The position numbers and the translations under genes were made by a program. The notes beneath the pieces are model-generated. The model was not told the origin of the DNA, searched no databases, and was given only the letters and a program-made list of their open reading frames with translations. This document shows, piece after piece, positions 22,590 to 64,000 of a stretch of 64,000 nt of DNA. The stretch is from Sipunculus nudus (Eukaryota; Annelida; Sipuncula; Golfingiida; Sipunculidae): the NCBI GenBank assembly GCA_026874595.1, contig CM049306.1:80750142-80814141 (forward strand), read 5' to 3'. How positions within the stretch are numbered: the stretch's first letter is position 1; every line of letters starts with the position of its first letter.

Positions 22590-23697
22590 ATTTGCGTTTT
22601 ATACATATGCACCAAGCAGTTATTTCGAGGCACTTACTTGCTCAAGTTAAGAAGAATTTGGTGTACAAATCGTTTCTTGTTATTAAGGCGCCTATCTTGG
22701 GTATAAAATCTCAAAGAGGCAATGATGCGGGCTCAAACGACTGAATCTTGGAAGACGTGTTTAGCACTTATTAGGGCCGTCCTCTCTCTAGATCCGAACT
22801 GCATACATGTAACCTATCCTAACCCCATTGCCCCCATAAACAGAAGGATACAATAATGCTTCCGAGCATGCAGTTCATCTGTTTTTATTCTAATGTAAGA
22901 CAGTCAAATAGCCTGACACCAGGTGACTTTTGCGCATGGAATACGATAATATTACGCGCTTATGTCCATCTCTTCCAAAGAAAGGTGTAATAATTCATTC
23001 TAATCTCTATGCAGTCATGTACTTGTTTCCTTATATTTACGTTTTTGCCTCATAAATTTCCCAACTACATGCAGGAGAAAGAAATATCTAGGGCCTAATT
23101 TAGATGTTAAGATGATAAGACAAATTCATTCCGCCCTTCAGTACACAAATGTATAGGAAATTCGCTAATTGGATTTCATTATCCCCTATCTTCAAGTGTT
23201 AAGAAGAGCTAAAATTGTATGACTGTGTTATTTATCTTATATGTTTATGTTTATGTAGTCTGTCTTCCTTGGCGGTGTCATGCAGCCATGGTTGTTTTCG
23301 TTCTATGGAGGTGCCGGTTTTATTATGTTTTATTTGGAATTGACTGTTCCTTTAGGTTAAAAAAGTTAGTTCTTTATGTTAAACAGAGACTTGTTGAAGG
23401 AAAACGATCCTAGTATGGCAAAGTTCCTCAGCAAGTAATGATCCCCAGCCATATATAACCCTGTCCTCCCAATCAATATGGGATACGGGTTCTATTTCTT
23501 AACACTCAAATTAAAAATATATCGTTTGAATAGTAAGGGGGGGTCTTTCACTTCGTCTAATAATATTGCTATTTTGTTAATGCTACATTTCATAAGTTTG
23601 ATCCTGCAATGTGATACTTTTTATTTATTCATCTTGTACAACTGATATTTCTGATTTCTTAAACAGTAGTATTATGCTGTGTGCAATTATTATGAGG

Positions 23698-23698
<1 letters not shown>
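22590..23698. other. 5' flank of TLR relic, no gene seen
   Basis: No exon-like coding sequence or clear repeat was seen. It would contain the promoter of the TLR locus on the minus strand, but no core element could be identified. Confidence 0.35.

Positions 23699-23755
<57 letters not shown>
23699..23755. repeat. (TA)n microsatellite
   Basis: About 28 TA dinucleotides. Confidence 0.95.
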
Positions 23756-23757
<2 letters not shown>

Positions 23758-23894
23758 ACTCCCTTTGCCAAGTATTCCGGCCCCTTTCCCTTCTATGATC
23801 CTTGCTAGAGTGTCGGTTAAGCTTTTGGGAGCTGATACTGAACTTATTGGTCTCGTGGTGTTTTATGTATATTGTTACAGGTGCTCTTTTATTA

Positions 23895-24618
23895 TGTGAC
23901 ACGGGCGTAACCCCTGTGGCGCTCGTGTCTGACCGCGTATTGCATTCTATGTTTGATCCGTACTGGTTGAACTCTCGTTGTCATGTTTAGCCTTGGGTTT
24001 TCACGCTTGGTCGTTGGTCACGTGATGAGCCTGGTATGTGGAGATACACAGCGCCTTTTTTTTCTGGAAAATTCCTGAAACGCGTGTAGACTGTGTTGTA
24101 CAAGATCTTATAGACTGTTCGAGAAGTGGAAAATTTTTGGCTTGAGGTGTGGGGGTATATAAAAGGGGTGTGTTTTAGAACGGGAGGGCAGAGAGAGAGA
24201 ACAGCAGAGCAGATTCCATCGGACGCAGAAGCGTGCGTCAGATTTTAGGACCTCATCCGACTAATGCGGTAATTATAGATTTCAAAGACTTTCTCCTGTA
24301 TTTTATGCATTTGGACTTCAGTTTACTCTCTGGGTTGTTGCAAGAACTTTCCACTGGACTGTCATTCTCCAAAAGTTTACATTTAAAGGACTTATCGTTG
24401 TGATGATGTTTGTCCAGGTACTGTGCACATACATTATTTTCTCTGAGATTGTATTGACTTGTTGCTATACCGCTGTTTTACTGTATAGTTGTATTGATTT
24501 AGTGTATTGTATTGTTAGGTTTGTTTTAAGAATAAATTATTGTTATTTGTTAACAAAAATAACAACCACTGACTTCTTTATTCATTCCCCTAGACATTTC
24601 ACGCCGCCTAGTGTTACA
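23895..24618 (+). mobile_element. Putative solo LTR of an LTR retrotransposon
   Basis: The stretch begins tgtgacac and ends gtgttaca, an inverted terminal pair with one mismatch and the canonical TG...CA. Inside are a strong TATA box (gtatataaaagggg, near 24150-24163), a GA-rich leader and an aataaa-like signal (gaataaatt, near 24529), the order expected of U3-R-U5. No gag/pol or primer-binding site follows, and the flanks (tatta and gaatc) do not form a target duplication, so this is a tentative call. Confidence 0.4.
24150..24163 (+). promoter_or_regulatory. TATA box of putative LTR
   Basis: The sequence ggtatataaaaggg lies in an otherwise gene-free region, followed about 30 bases later by a GA-rich tract. 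It probably is the U3 promoter of the putative LTR. Confidence 0.45.
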
Positions 24619-26587
24619 GAATCTGATATCTTTTATCTCCATAACAAAATTTGTGTTCATCACGCATACGTGATCTGTTTATATTAGGTTCCGTAACAAT
24701 ATGTAGACACTTATGCTCTGTTCCTTTCGTTAATGCCCGACGCAGATGTATGTAGACTAGCTTGCAACTCGATTCCAAAATGAGTTGTATGTTTCTACAG
24801 TATTGTTACCAAGAGGTCAATCTCTCTGCGTTTTGTGATATGGGTGAGGAATTTGGTATTGATACATCGATGTATTTACTTTTGACGCTCATAATACCTG
24901 CACCAGGGGACAAGATAAATAGATATATAAATAAATAGACAAAGCAAGCTTATCAATAATGTTACATGTGATTTATTTAAGGGATTATATTTAACAAGTG
25001 TTTTGCATGCGATGATTTTACTCTGTTTGAGACAGTTTGTGAATAACGCGTGTTGGCCTTTCACCCCTTTCTGTTTTTTTTTTTGCCTGGACACCAGTGG
25101 AATAAAATCGTTAGTTAGATTATAGTATTAGGTAGGGCTATAGTATAAGGTATACTGTATCATTTACATTATTTAGTGGATAAACGAACGCATTTTCATA
25201 ATTTGCATTGTCAGAATCGCAGAGCCAGTGAACTTGGTTAACAAAGTTAAACAGACACGATGTGGATATTAACCTTTAAACCTTGGTTAATGATTGGCAT
25301 TGACATTGACTCGACCAATATAACTTTGTTAAAGGTACTTGGTTCTCTGTTCATTCCTGAGATCATTAAACTGTCACCCAACGAGATTTACAATAGTTAC
25401 GCATAAAGCAGGATAATCACAATATTAACAATCAGTATAGAATTCATCAAACCAAAGCGTAATGATATCGATACTGAGAATGCCAAGGAAACTGTCAATC
25501 ACGGCACATTTGTTACATCAGTTGTAAGCAATCGCGCTTGCTCGTGAAATTACAACATAGCAACCCAGGTCATATATTAATGCAACCACAATATTAAAAG
25601 TGTTTGCATATACGGACAATTTAGCAAACCAAACACGTTTGATTATTAACGCTTTGTAGACAAAATGAGGTGACGTGCTGACATCGTATCATAAATATAC
25701 TGCAGACAGTGGCAGATCCAGAGGATGGCGCCCGCGGCACCCCCAAACCCCCCCCCCCCCCTTCAGCTGTAACACCTTTCATGATATCTATTTCTTTTGC
25801 CAATGATTCGTGATATATTTTCATTTTACTTTACTTTTTTATTTATAAGCAATTAGATAATTAAGTTATTCTCCGTATTTTTTCTCTCTTATTACTTAGA
25901 GGATATTAATGAATAGCCGTGTGATTTACTCGGTTAAGACCGCATCCGAATATTTCTGGAATGAGAGAGGGAGTCTTTTCGTTGTATACTCTACTGGGTC
26001 ATAACACTAAGGAAACGCCTAAATCGCATTTTCTGTGTGCGAGGAACGACCTATCTGTTAGCTGTTGGAGCGCTAGGACTGGGTTGGCGTCGACCATGAA
26101 AATCCTATGGCTCCTCTGCTGATACCGGTATTCGAACTCACTATTTATGTTCTTCATTCTTGTTCACTGCATAGACCACTGACAGAAGCCATATTATGCA
26201 TGCAAAGTTTAATATGTAACTTCAACATTTCATATATTTAACCCCTATCATTACATTTGTAAGATGATATTTTGCAACTTAAAAACGTAGAATGGCTTTT
26301 TAACCATTGACATCAACATGTTGCAATATGTTTGAAGAAATATGAATATTAAATATTGAACCCCTCTAACGTTTGGCTACATTATTCGAAGACATTTAAG
26401 AGAGTATTAAATATGGAACGGAAAACCCTCATATTTTTTTGTGTGAAAAGGTGTCTTGAAATGTCTTGTTTACATTACTTATTAAAATTTTTGTTCAATA
26501 TAAGAAGGGGAGACTCCCTCCCATACCCCCCTCATTAATAATAAAAACATATATTTACAATTTTCATAGCCTGAAAATATAAAACAT
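24619..26587. other. Intergenic, no gene seen
   Basis: AT-rich DNA. It contains one hAT-MITE-like end (see 25707-25765). A short segment near 26090-26140 is faintly tRNA-like but too weak to call. Confidence 0.35.
25707..25765 (+). repeat. hAT-MITE-like end with adjacent poly-C tract
   Basis: cagtggcagatccagagg (25707-25724) resembles the CAGGGGCGGATCCAG terminus frequent in hAT-derived MITEs. It is followed by a C-run around 25748-25761. A matching second terminus was not found. Confidence 0.35.

Positions 26588-26638
<51 letters not shown>
26588..26638. repeat. (AT)n/(AG)n compound microsatellite
   Basis: About 10 AT units run directly into about 16 AG units. Confidence 0.95.
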
Positions 26639-26641
<3 letters not shown>

Positions 26642-29600
26642 CAGAGACAGACATGCTGACAGACAGACACAGAGACAGAGAGAAATACAAACAAAATTAA
26701 TGTACAGTTTAAGAACTTAGTAATAACACTCACCAACCGCCAATCCAGTATTGGTGCCCCAAATTTTGGAAGTTCTGGATCCAGCAATGCTAGAGTATAT
26801 AAAAATAATCCAAAAGACCGGTCTTCGTGGATACTATCCAAAATTTGCATTGCATCTCTAGATTATACCTTAAACAGATCAGACCAATCTTATATAATGA
26901 ATAGCTGCCGCCATTTGCTGACATTTGCTTCTTAATGCTCGTGTGAGAAAAGGGGAGGTACATGATTCAGAAACACTTGTCAAGATTGATTGGTGGATGG
27001 GACATACATTTAAAAGAGAACATTAAAGGTCTTATAATCGTCAAAAATCGTAAAATTGACATTTTTGTGAAAAACCGTGCCCTTATAGATGTTTGTTATA
27101 TCTATCTTGTCACAAAAAGCATTTATTCAAGTATTGATTTAATTATTATTTTACATATTTGATTATGAACAGGTATTAAAATGAAAGGTGATACAGCTGA
27201 TATTAGCTTTGACAGGAGACCGCGGTGTAACATATTGTATTTGAAAAACTATCGCTCTCTCAAACGTTATGAGTAAAGGCCTTTTGTTAATCTTCTGATG
27301 TAATGAATGGTGTAATAACAATAACCTAAGCCCGCTATCACCTCAACACCGCTTGGTATTTGAGCAGGTCCCTAATGAAACGAGGATTCCACAGGTTAAT
27401 GTAATCCCCTGTTTAAAACCAGTTTTATTTGTCCGTCCGCATTTATGTGTCATGAATGATGCAAACGCAATCCTTATCGGATACCGATGCTCGGGGTATA
27501 TTTATAAAACCTGCACGACTAACAGGTGCATGTGAGCTTCTACATATGTGTATCCTGAAAAAAATTATAAACAAATAATAAATTTATTTTACATGAATTG
27601 TACAACAATACTCATAATAACTAATACGAGGCACTCTCGATGACTTGAATGACGGCGTTCGGCAGGAGAGAGTCGAGTAGGAGGCCACGGAGAAAACCAC
27701 CGACCCTATATACTGACCACTCTTATTGCAACACCGATAGAACCTTGGTAGCCAGTGGAGAGAGGTGAGCGTTTATTACTCGACTTTCCAAAAAAATGTA
27801 TTGAAAGAGACATGGTGTTGAAATACTTAACATTAATATAATTAGTTTATTAAATTCCTGAATAGTATTAAACATATAGGTTTTACAGTTTGATGCGCTG
27901 AATGCAATTTTAACACAATTTCGATACCAATAAAGCCAGAATTCATTAAAAGAGTTATTATACAGACTTGAAATCCTTACAACAAAATTTCACGACTCCA
28001 AAAACATAGAAATTGTGCTCTTGTGATGCATTCTAGGACACACATGAAGGAATTTATTGATATTTTATAGTCCGGCGGTCATGATGGTCTTAAGTCAGAC
28101 TGACGCATTATTTTCACTATATAGTACTATTGTAAATAAAGCTGTATTGCATACATACCTGACCACAATTTAACAGCTTCAGCACATTGGTCTGAGAGGC
28201 TATACTGTTTACAAATGCGGAGAAAGTGGCGCCTCATGTGACTCTTTTGATATCTATGAGCCTAGTTCTCTATCAATCCGAAGATGACAACACCTCCTGG
28301 AGCAAACTGTGGAAAAGGCACACCCCTCACAGCATCTGATGTCAAAATTTTTTCTCTGCAGAGAAAGAGTTACTTTTTCATGATTAAAAAACTAAAATCC
28401 TCTGTTATAGAAAAAAAGGACCACATAATTTTGACCTTTGTAATAATTTGAGGGTGACACACTTCAGCTCGGCCCCTCATATTACATTAAGTCCGGGTGG
28501 ACCCTACACAAATTTGCCATGCGCTTTAATTGTTTTTAGATTTTGATCAAGACAGAGTGAATTCTGCTTGGCCCTATATCCTATGTCTGAAAAACTGTTA
28601 TAAAAAGTTTCATGCTTCTTTCATGTTCGCACAATTCATATCTTAACCGCTGGACTATTGGCAAACCTCTGAACTGAACTTTGCGAAACTAGCGTCACAT
28701 GTGAACTGCATTGTGCAACATATTGCGTTGATCTCTGTCCATTCATCTGTATTTGGTTTGCTTCCAGGCAACTGTTAACGGTAAAAATCACCCCCTCTCA
28801 GCAGTGATGTGTCGTATCGGCTCGATATCCCAATATCCATAGATGATTAATGTCTATCTAGCGCATAAAACTGGTGGTGAGATCTACGTTCTTTCTTTCG
28901 AAGAGTTTTCAATGGGTGAAAATCAACATTATATACAAGGTTGTTTGATGTATGGCCTGAGATTTAGTATTTGAATGCATCTGGAATGCTTTCGTATACA
29001 CAAGACTCGTTGTGCCACATTTTTCGTTTTCGCGCGGTTGTTAAAACTTGGTGAAAATCACCCGTACCTCAGGAAGGGTTTTATATGTCGAGACATCTTT
29101 GTTCATTGACTCATGGTGCCAACTAATATCGTTTCGGCCTTAAATCTAGCGTCCCAACGAGATCTTTTGCGGCTTAATCTAGTAGATAATAACACTGTGG
29201 CACCACCCACTGAACATGACTTTAGGCTCCACCTGGTAACATGTCATAGACAGGCCTGTTGTCACATTGTTATCACTGGCATCCTTCCGTCAGTGCTGAC
29301 GATGGGCTGAGAACTGATATCATCAAACACAATATTTGGTGACCCTAGAGGCTGATCCGTGAATAACAGTCCCTAGAGTAGACGGACAGGTTGTTTAAGT
29401 CAGTGATACCACCTCTGCATCTTGACGAAAATTGTAAGGTTAGGACGAACTGAAGTCACCATTCCTGAACAAAGATAAGCGATATACGCACGAAATATCA
29501 AGCAGTCTTTCTATTGATAGCTGTTATATTTAAGGAGCAATTCATTTTAGATGGGGATGTTAGAAGGAGGGGGCTTACACATAACGAAGCGCCAAGGGGT

Positions 29601-29900
29601 GGAGCTAAACCCATTTTTTATCATTTGAGGCTAAAATGGTACAATCGCATATTGTCTAAATAACATTATCATGCAACAGATATTAGAATGTCAAAAGATT
29701 TTTCAGGTTTAAAATCGCATGTGAGTTTAAAAGCCAGTAAGGAAAGAAAAGAAAGATAATTGCTTTATGAACAGACTCTAAATATAATGAAATCACCATC
29801 ACATTTTCCCACTTGTTTCGGAAAAGAAATGTCTAAAGTGCACTCCGTATGACAGAAACAAGTAATGGCGTTATCATAAACTTTGTAATATTAGTTCTTT
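26639..29900. other. Intergenic, no gene seen
   Basis: About 3.3 kb with no frame longer than 70 codons that looks like an exon, and no RNA gene recognised. Confidence 0.35.
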
Positions 29901-29903
29901 CTA

Positions 29904-30150
29904 AAAGCTTTGCTTCGCAATATTCTCCGGGTTAATTACACCATCAGGGCTGGCACAGAGTAAACAATTGTAATCGGAGCAATAAGAGCGTGGGATCGCA
30001 TTGTCCATCCAACTCCAATTTTTTTTAAATCCGCGACACCCCGCTCTCGTTGGTCTTGTTTTAGTCGTGTGCAAGCCCTGGTGTTGAGACGCGAAACTTG
30101 CTAAACCAAGCAGCGGTTAAAACGATGGAGATCTGCAACGACATTGGAGT
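29904..30150. repeat. Foldback/MITE-like hairpin element, copy B
   Basis: Diverged copy of the element at 404-712. The shared blocks include gctttg.tt.gcaa...ttctc, accatcaggg, gagcgtgggatcgcatt.tccatcca.ctccaa, cacccgctct.gttggtct, and the right arm ggtgttgagacgcgaaacttgctaaaccaagcagcggttaaaac followed by gagatctg. Its own ends also pair as an imperfect hairpin. Confidence 0.5.
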
Positions 30151-30430
30151 GAACAAAGCACTCTCCTGACCAAAAGCACTCTCATGCCCCTCCCCGGCCT
30201 TACTATATAGAATGTACCCATTTCGATTTCCCGGCTTAAAGTGCTTTATTAGTAGCAGTACCAAACATAAACCACATGTCTTCAAGGTTAACACAGTTAA
30301 GTATGATTTTGCGGTTCTTGTATATAGGGCTTCCAACGAAGCGAGGTGAAGGTGAAGGCTTCATTTACCATTATGAAGCTATTAGCATGACTTTATTTTG
30401 GGAGCTTTCCTAGGAAAAACAGATCGTTTT

Positions 30431-30627
30431 CAGGGGCGATTCCAGAATTTGAAAAAAGCGGGGGGGGGGGGTCCAGCCCAGGAGGACTATGTAAAAGCCT
30501 TAAAAAAGGTCCCCAGGTCCAGAAAAGTGGAGGGGTCTAGGCAAAATAAAATTGCTCTGAACCCTTGAAAAAGGCTGCGGCGGTTAAAAAAGGAAAACCC
30601 CCTGTGTTCCTCCTGGATCCGCTTCTG
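30431..30627. mobile_element. hAT-like MITE with inverted ends
   Basis: The left end caggggcgattccag (30431-30445) is the imperfect reverse complement of the right end ctggatccgcttctg (30613-30627). The 197-bp interior has a G-run (about 30460-30470) and no coding capacity. The flanking octamers atcgtttt and atttttca do not make a clean 8-bp target duplication. Confidence 0.45.
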
Positions 30628-31099
30628 ATTTTTCATAAACAGTCGCCTCGATAAATTCCCTGAACCAAGGCAATGGCTTTGTCAAAACTACACTTTGTGA
30701 TTCAATGTAGGAAAATTGAGAAAATGCAATTTAAATACATAGCTTAATTCGAAGAATCAATAAGATAATTGTATGTGGAATCGTTAAGTTCTGAGTTCAT
30801 TTTATCTGAACATTACAAGTCTAATGTATTTCATGTCGGGACTTTGGAACAGAGACATCACGATAAAGTCAAGAGAAAAAAAAACACTTTTAGTTTATTT
30901 TGTTTTAAAATGCCTCACCGTCGTCGGGCAAAATTAACACAGCATTCAATGACATATAATGCTTTTGTATTTGAACAAGCATCGTTGTAATGGCACCAAG
31001 TTGCAAAGGAGACAGGAAACATTAAGTCAAGAAATCCTTACAAATCATGAGTCATTAGTTTGAACAGTCAGGCGTCATCTATAATTGAACAGAATATTC
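30628..31099. other. Intergenic, no gene seen
   Basis: A plus-strand 73-codon frame at 30769-30990 has no recognisable motif. Nothing else was seen. Confidence 0.35.
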
Positions 31100-31111
31100 A
31101 TATATATATAA

Positions 31112-31158
<47 letters not shown>
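31100..31158. repeat. (AT)n microsatellite
   Basis: About 29 dinucleotides, slightly interrupted at the left. Confidence 0.95.
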
Positions 31159-31161
<3 letters not shown>

Positions 31162-31330
31162 TCTTAAATATTCCGGATGACGTCACCCTGGACACACTTT
31201 GGCAGGAGTTAACATTAAGGAACCCTTTTTTGGAGGAATACATTCAAATTTTAAATATGAGAACGAAGAGGAAAAAAATGAAGCTCGTTTCACTACTAGG
31301 GATATTGTTCGGATCTACATAGAAGTAACA

Positions 31331-31752
31331 AACTATATTACAAACGGCTTCTGTGGCTCAGGGGTAGATCGTAGGACTCAAAGATCGCAGGAATCAAAGC
31401 CGGGAGATCGTGAGTTCGAACCTCAGCCGAGGCGGTGAGGTTTTTCACGGTCGGCCCCCACCCAGGTTGATCGCTCTGCAGGCTTAATGGGAAGGTCGTG
31501 CCCAACGGCCGTGTTTCACTCACAAACGAGTGCGCCTTTCGGGGGTCCTCGGTGGTATGATTACAAACCCAGGGCCCGCAGGTGAAGTAGTCACCGGGCC
31601 TGGTTAACGCCAGGATATCAAATGAGAGGAAGCGTGTGATACTGCCCTGTCACGTAGTCCGAAACCGGAATGGAAATCTGCAGATGTACATATAATTAGT
31701 TAAGCTAGCATTAAAAAAATGGAGGCGGTTGCCTAAAAAAAACTATATTACA
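31331..31752 (+). mobile_element. tRNA-derived SINE (family A) with perfect 12-bp target duplication
   Basis: The target site aactatattaca occurs at 31331-31342 and again at 31741-31752, directly flanking the element. The head is tRNA-like: A box tggctcaggggtag (31353-31366) and B box gagttcgaacctc (31412-31424). The body carries the blocks also found at 11400-11704. The 3' part ends ...gctagcattaaaaaaatggaggcggttgcc followed by an A-run. The clean duplication implies LINE-mediated insertion and little later decay. The internal A/B boxes serve as the Pol III promoter. Confidence 0.85.
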
Positions 31753-32035
31753 TTTATCGAAATAACTTTGTATGTGCGCATTGATCGAACAATATCTTGA
31801 GTATTCCATGTTTCCGATATGTGCATTGATATAAAAAGTCAATAAAAAGTCAATACAGAAAAGCTCCTTAGTTCTCCCTCACATCACAGATGGCAGCACA
31901 TAAACCCCAACGACTGATTTCGGCTGATATGCTTTTAATAAACTTTAGGTAAAATTTGCATGTCGATCGATGGTTTTTTTATAGAGCTTAATACTTAGGT
32001 TGAAAAAAAAAATTGTCATAGAGTTAATGTTCATT

Positions 32036-32071
<36 letters not shown>

Positions 32072-32275
32072 TAATATTATAATTATTATTATTTGTTTTA
32101 ACAATACTGACAATACTTTTATATCTATATGTTTATTATGATTATTGAAGCAATAAAATGACTATATTCCAATTTACCCTGGTCGGTAATTTATACAGTA
32201 ATGTGACTTCATTTATATGTTGAGAACATCTAAACCATGTATATGTGTGCGTGTGTAGCATGTCGTTTTCACACT
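31753..32275. repeat. Intergenic with (TTA)n microsatellite
   Basis: It contains about ten TTA units at roughly 32039-32072. No gene was seen. Confidence 0.7.
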
Positions 32276-32299
32276 AGTGAACACTCATCCAGTCATTTT

Positions 32300-32327
32300 A
32301 ATATATATATATAGATATATATATATT

Positions 32328-32382
<55 letters not shown>
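32300..32382. repeat. (AT)n microsatellite, interrupted
   Basis: About 80 bp of AT repeats with a few G and TT interruptions. Confidence 0.95.
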
Positions 32383-32384
<2 letters not shown>

Positions 32385-32964
32385 CTCACTATAATTATCC
32401 GTGATGCAGTGTCACACAGCGACTCGTGTAACTCACATGCACTGAGACCTGTTTTTCAGACAGGAATTCCCTGGAGTATTTGCATGTCTGATATAACTCA
32501 CCTGGTACAGCCTTAACATGCAAATAAAAACCTTTCATTGCACGACCCCTACCACGTGTCCTCAATTGGTAAACACTTGAATAGCATGTTTGTGGAGAGA
32601 GTTTCGCATATCCAGACCGGTGTAACGATTTCAAATTATCCCCGCTTCAGATTTACCCCCTGCTTTAAGACTACCCCTTAAGGTATTTTTTTATTCTCAT
32701 AATTTCATACTTCTTGGTTTTTCAAATTAAGTTTAGTATTCGTATATCTTATGTTTGCATGTAAGGAATGTAACATGCACTTTGGTGAAGTGTATGAGTT
32801 AATATAAATACATGTATAACTTATAATATCATTAGCATTTTGCGACATTTTTCTCAAAGATTGGTTCTCATATCCTCTACATTGTTTATTGTTATAATAT
32901 ATCATTGGTTTAAAGCATAAAAAATATCTTCAGATTAAATCAAAGATGTGGTACGTTCAGACTA

Positions 32965-33003
32965 CCCCCCCCCCCCCCACCCCCCCACCCCCCCCCCCCC
33001 CCC
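32965..33003. repeat. Poly-C tract
   Basis: Thirty-nine bases of nearly pure C with two A interruptions. Confidence 0.9.
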
Positions 33004-33402
33004 GTGTAATTTAAAATAGATTTCAGAACACTAGGTGTAATCTGAAATCGGGCAACCTAAAGTGTTTACACCGAGGTGCACACAGCGTCCTGAACTATGG
33101 GACACGACAGTATATTGTTTTTTTATAACCACTTAAAGGTGTTGAATTGACGTTGGAACTCTACATGAACTTTTATGCTGACATAAACGTATAGACCCTT
33201 ACTGCATGTAACGCATGAATAGAAAGGGTAAACCTTTAATCTTCCATTTGTGTTCGTGTCTTCCATTGAGTGACTTTTGCGTTGAGTCGGCATGAAATAT
33301 AAGGCCTATATATGTGTCATGAAAATTCCTTATTTCTCGCGTTCTGATATTGATTTAAACAAGAATATTATCATCTACAATTCCATAAACTCAGTAACAA
33401 CA

Positions 33403-33406
<4 letters not shown>

Positions 33407-33446
<40 letters not shown>

Positions 33447-33504
33447 CCTATGTTATGTTAAGCACGTTTAACAACGTGATACATTTAAATATATATATAT
33501 ATAA

Positions 33505-33569
<65 letters not shown>
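33407..33569. repeat. Two (AT)n microsatellites
   Basis: Pure AT runs at 33407-33444 and 33488-33569, separated by 43 bp. Confidence 0.9.
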
Positions 33570-33572
<3 letters not shown>

Positions 33573-33971
33573 TTACCCCAGCAAGGCATAACTCACAAAG
33601 TGAAGAGGTGGAAAATGAGTCAGGATTTGCTGGCTAATGGCCCCCCTGGCCCGCTGGGGATATGAGCCAGACGTGTGACAACAAAAGCCACCCGGCCGTG
33701 AAATGATTCACCTTGCAATACATATTGATCGAGACATACCGACCTACATATTTCTGCAATGAACGTCTTGTCATAACCAGCGACCCGTAAGGCCTTATGA
33801 ATGGAGCCACAAGGGGGCTTTGAACGAACAAAGATTTCGAACTTAAATCTCCTGGAATCACCTGAAACACGGGACAGAACTACTTGTTCTGACTCAAGAG
33901 TTTACTCCCTTATAAAAATACACTACAAATCTGTCCAATATTCATGCATTAGTAATCACAGTTGATGCAGA

Positions 33972-34038
33972 TTTTTTTTTTTTTTTTTTTTTTTTGGGGG
34001 GGGGGGAGGGGGCGTAAATGAAATTGGTCAGCAATAAC

Positions 34039-34094
<56 letters not shown>

Positions 34095-34097
34095 ATA
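33972..34097. repeat. Poly-T/poly-G tract followed by (AT)n
   Basis: T-run 33972-33995, G-rich run 33996-34012, then AT repeats 34041-34097. From here to 34,981 no gene is seen; this is the 5' flank of the lipid-transfer gene. Confidence 0.85.
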
Positions 34098-34981
34098 CTT
34101 ATATCTAAATTATATAACATTTTCATTTAAAATAAGGTAAATAAATATTATCTAAATGATACATGCAACTGAGGTATATCATTTGACTATGCATCGCTAT
34201 CTTTCCATAAAATCTTACACTAATTTTGTTTTGTTTGACAGTTGTGTTAATTGCTATCTTGACCTGTATTAAATGTTATTAAAAAGGTACATCAAATGGG
34301 AAATATGACCTTTAATATAAACAAGCAATGCATAATGAAATACTCACTTTTGATTTGACAATATTTTGCCATGCTACCAGCGTATCTTGGTTTACTTGCA
34401 TATTTCATCTGGAGTGTATAGACATGAAATTATATGTTAACAGATCTTAACAAATGAAGAATAATCAATAAAAATTGAGTTTTATCTAATCAGGTATTTT
34501 ATTCAAAAGTTTCAGTATTCTTTGTTATATAAAAACGTAATTGCAAGTGAAAAACACTTATAAAGGTATAAGTACACTAACAGCTAATGCATATTCAATA
34601 GAAAATGTCCATGCCCTGACGTCTTCCTTTAAATCCGGCTGAATTGGGAAGCCTGGGTCAAGTCCATTTTCTTTGTGACGTCATAATACGGAGGCAAAGG
34701 TCGGGTGCACCCCCCTCACCGTTGACACGCCTCTGTCTGAAACCAACAATACCCTTGAAATGAACAACTGGTTGGCAACTTGCCCACAGGTGAGACGCGT
34801 ACATGGGACTGGGAAATTCCCGTCTATCCGGGGCCCCGCGCATGGATAACTATTGCCATGATTGGCCTCTCGTTCGCTTGCAACATGTATGTCTTGAGTT
34901 AGTTTTCGAATAGACGAAGCGAACAGTGCAGGAGAAAAAGTCCTCGATATAAACTGTAATGAGTTGGTATCTGTGAGGGAC

Positions 34982-64000
<29,019 letters not shown>

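Noticed and set aside
26050..26145. tRNA-like segment on the minus strand (gagttcgaatacc)
   Set aside because: Only a B-box-like string; no head or body match to the SINE families here.
34943..34955. TATA-like gatataaac upstream of the LLTP start codon
   Set aside because: Only about 30 bp before the ATG, leaving almost no 5' UTR; a real start site further upstream is equally likely.

Overview
The window looks like nuclear DNA from an invertebrate animal, most likely a mollusc and probably a bivalve. It is AT-rich, with genes split by GT-AG introns, dozens of (TA)n, (GA)n and poly-C/G tracts, tRNA-derived SINEs, an L1/Tx1-type LINE, and a single-exon Toll-like receptor relic of the kind found in large invertebrate TLR families. 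The organism call is inference; no species is claimed.

Layout. (1) 767-2552, plus strand: the last three coding exons of an aromatic-L-amino-acid decarboxylase, whose 5' part lies before the window. (2) 2553-13.6 kb: no gene seen, but structured repeats, including tandem ~165-bp and ~330-bp units, inverted arms and a SINE. (3) 14.2-19.5 kb: a nearly full LINE with ORF1, ORF2 and poly(A), carrying a lesion at each end of ORF2. (4) 20.4-22.6 kb, minus strand: a Toll-like receptor reading frame broken by three frameshifts and two internal stops, so probably a pseudogene. (5) 22.6-34.9 kb: no gene seen; it holds a putative solo LTR, MITE-like elements, a SINE with a 12-bp target-site duplication and microsatellites. 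(6) 34,982 to the window end, plus strand: one very large gene for which 37 phase-compatible exons can be read (about 1,776 residues), running off the right edge.

The large gene is the most interesting object. It begins with a signal peptide and a large-lipid-transfer-protein N-terminal module (vitellogenin/apolipoprotein-B/MTP type: beta-barrel, then helical repeats). It does not appear to continue into the usual lipid-pocket sheets. It passes through a furin-like site and a long amphipathic helical region into a LECT2/M23 metallopeptidase-like domain with zinc ligands present but no obvious catalytic histidine, then a SAP-like helical hairpin, cysteine-rich and beta-rich segments, and a CxxC/CxxC module followed by a second furin-like site. 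A decayed partial copy of exon 10 lies just upstream of the real exon 10. The introns are full of repeats, some of the same families as the intergenic DNA.

The genes share no operon-like logic. The decarboxylase (monoamine synthesis), the TLR relic (innate immunity) and the secreted lipid-transfer chimera appear to be independent loci separated by repeats.
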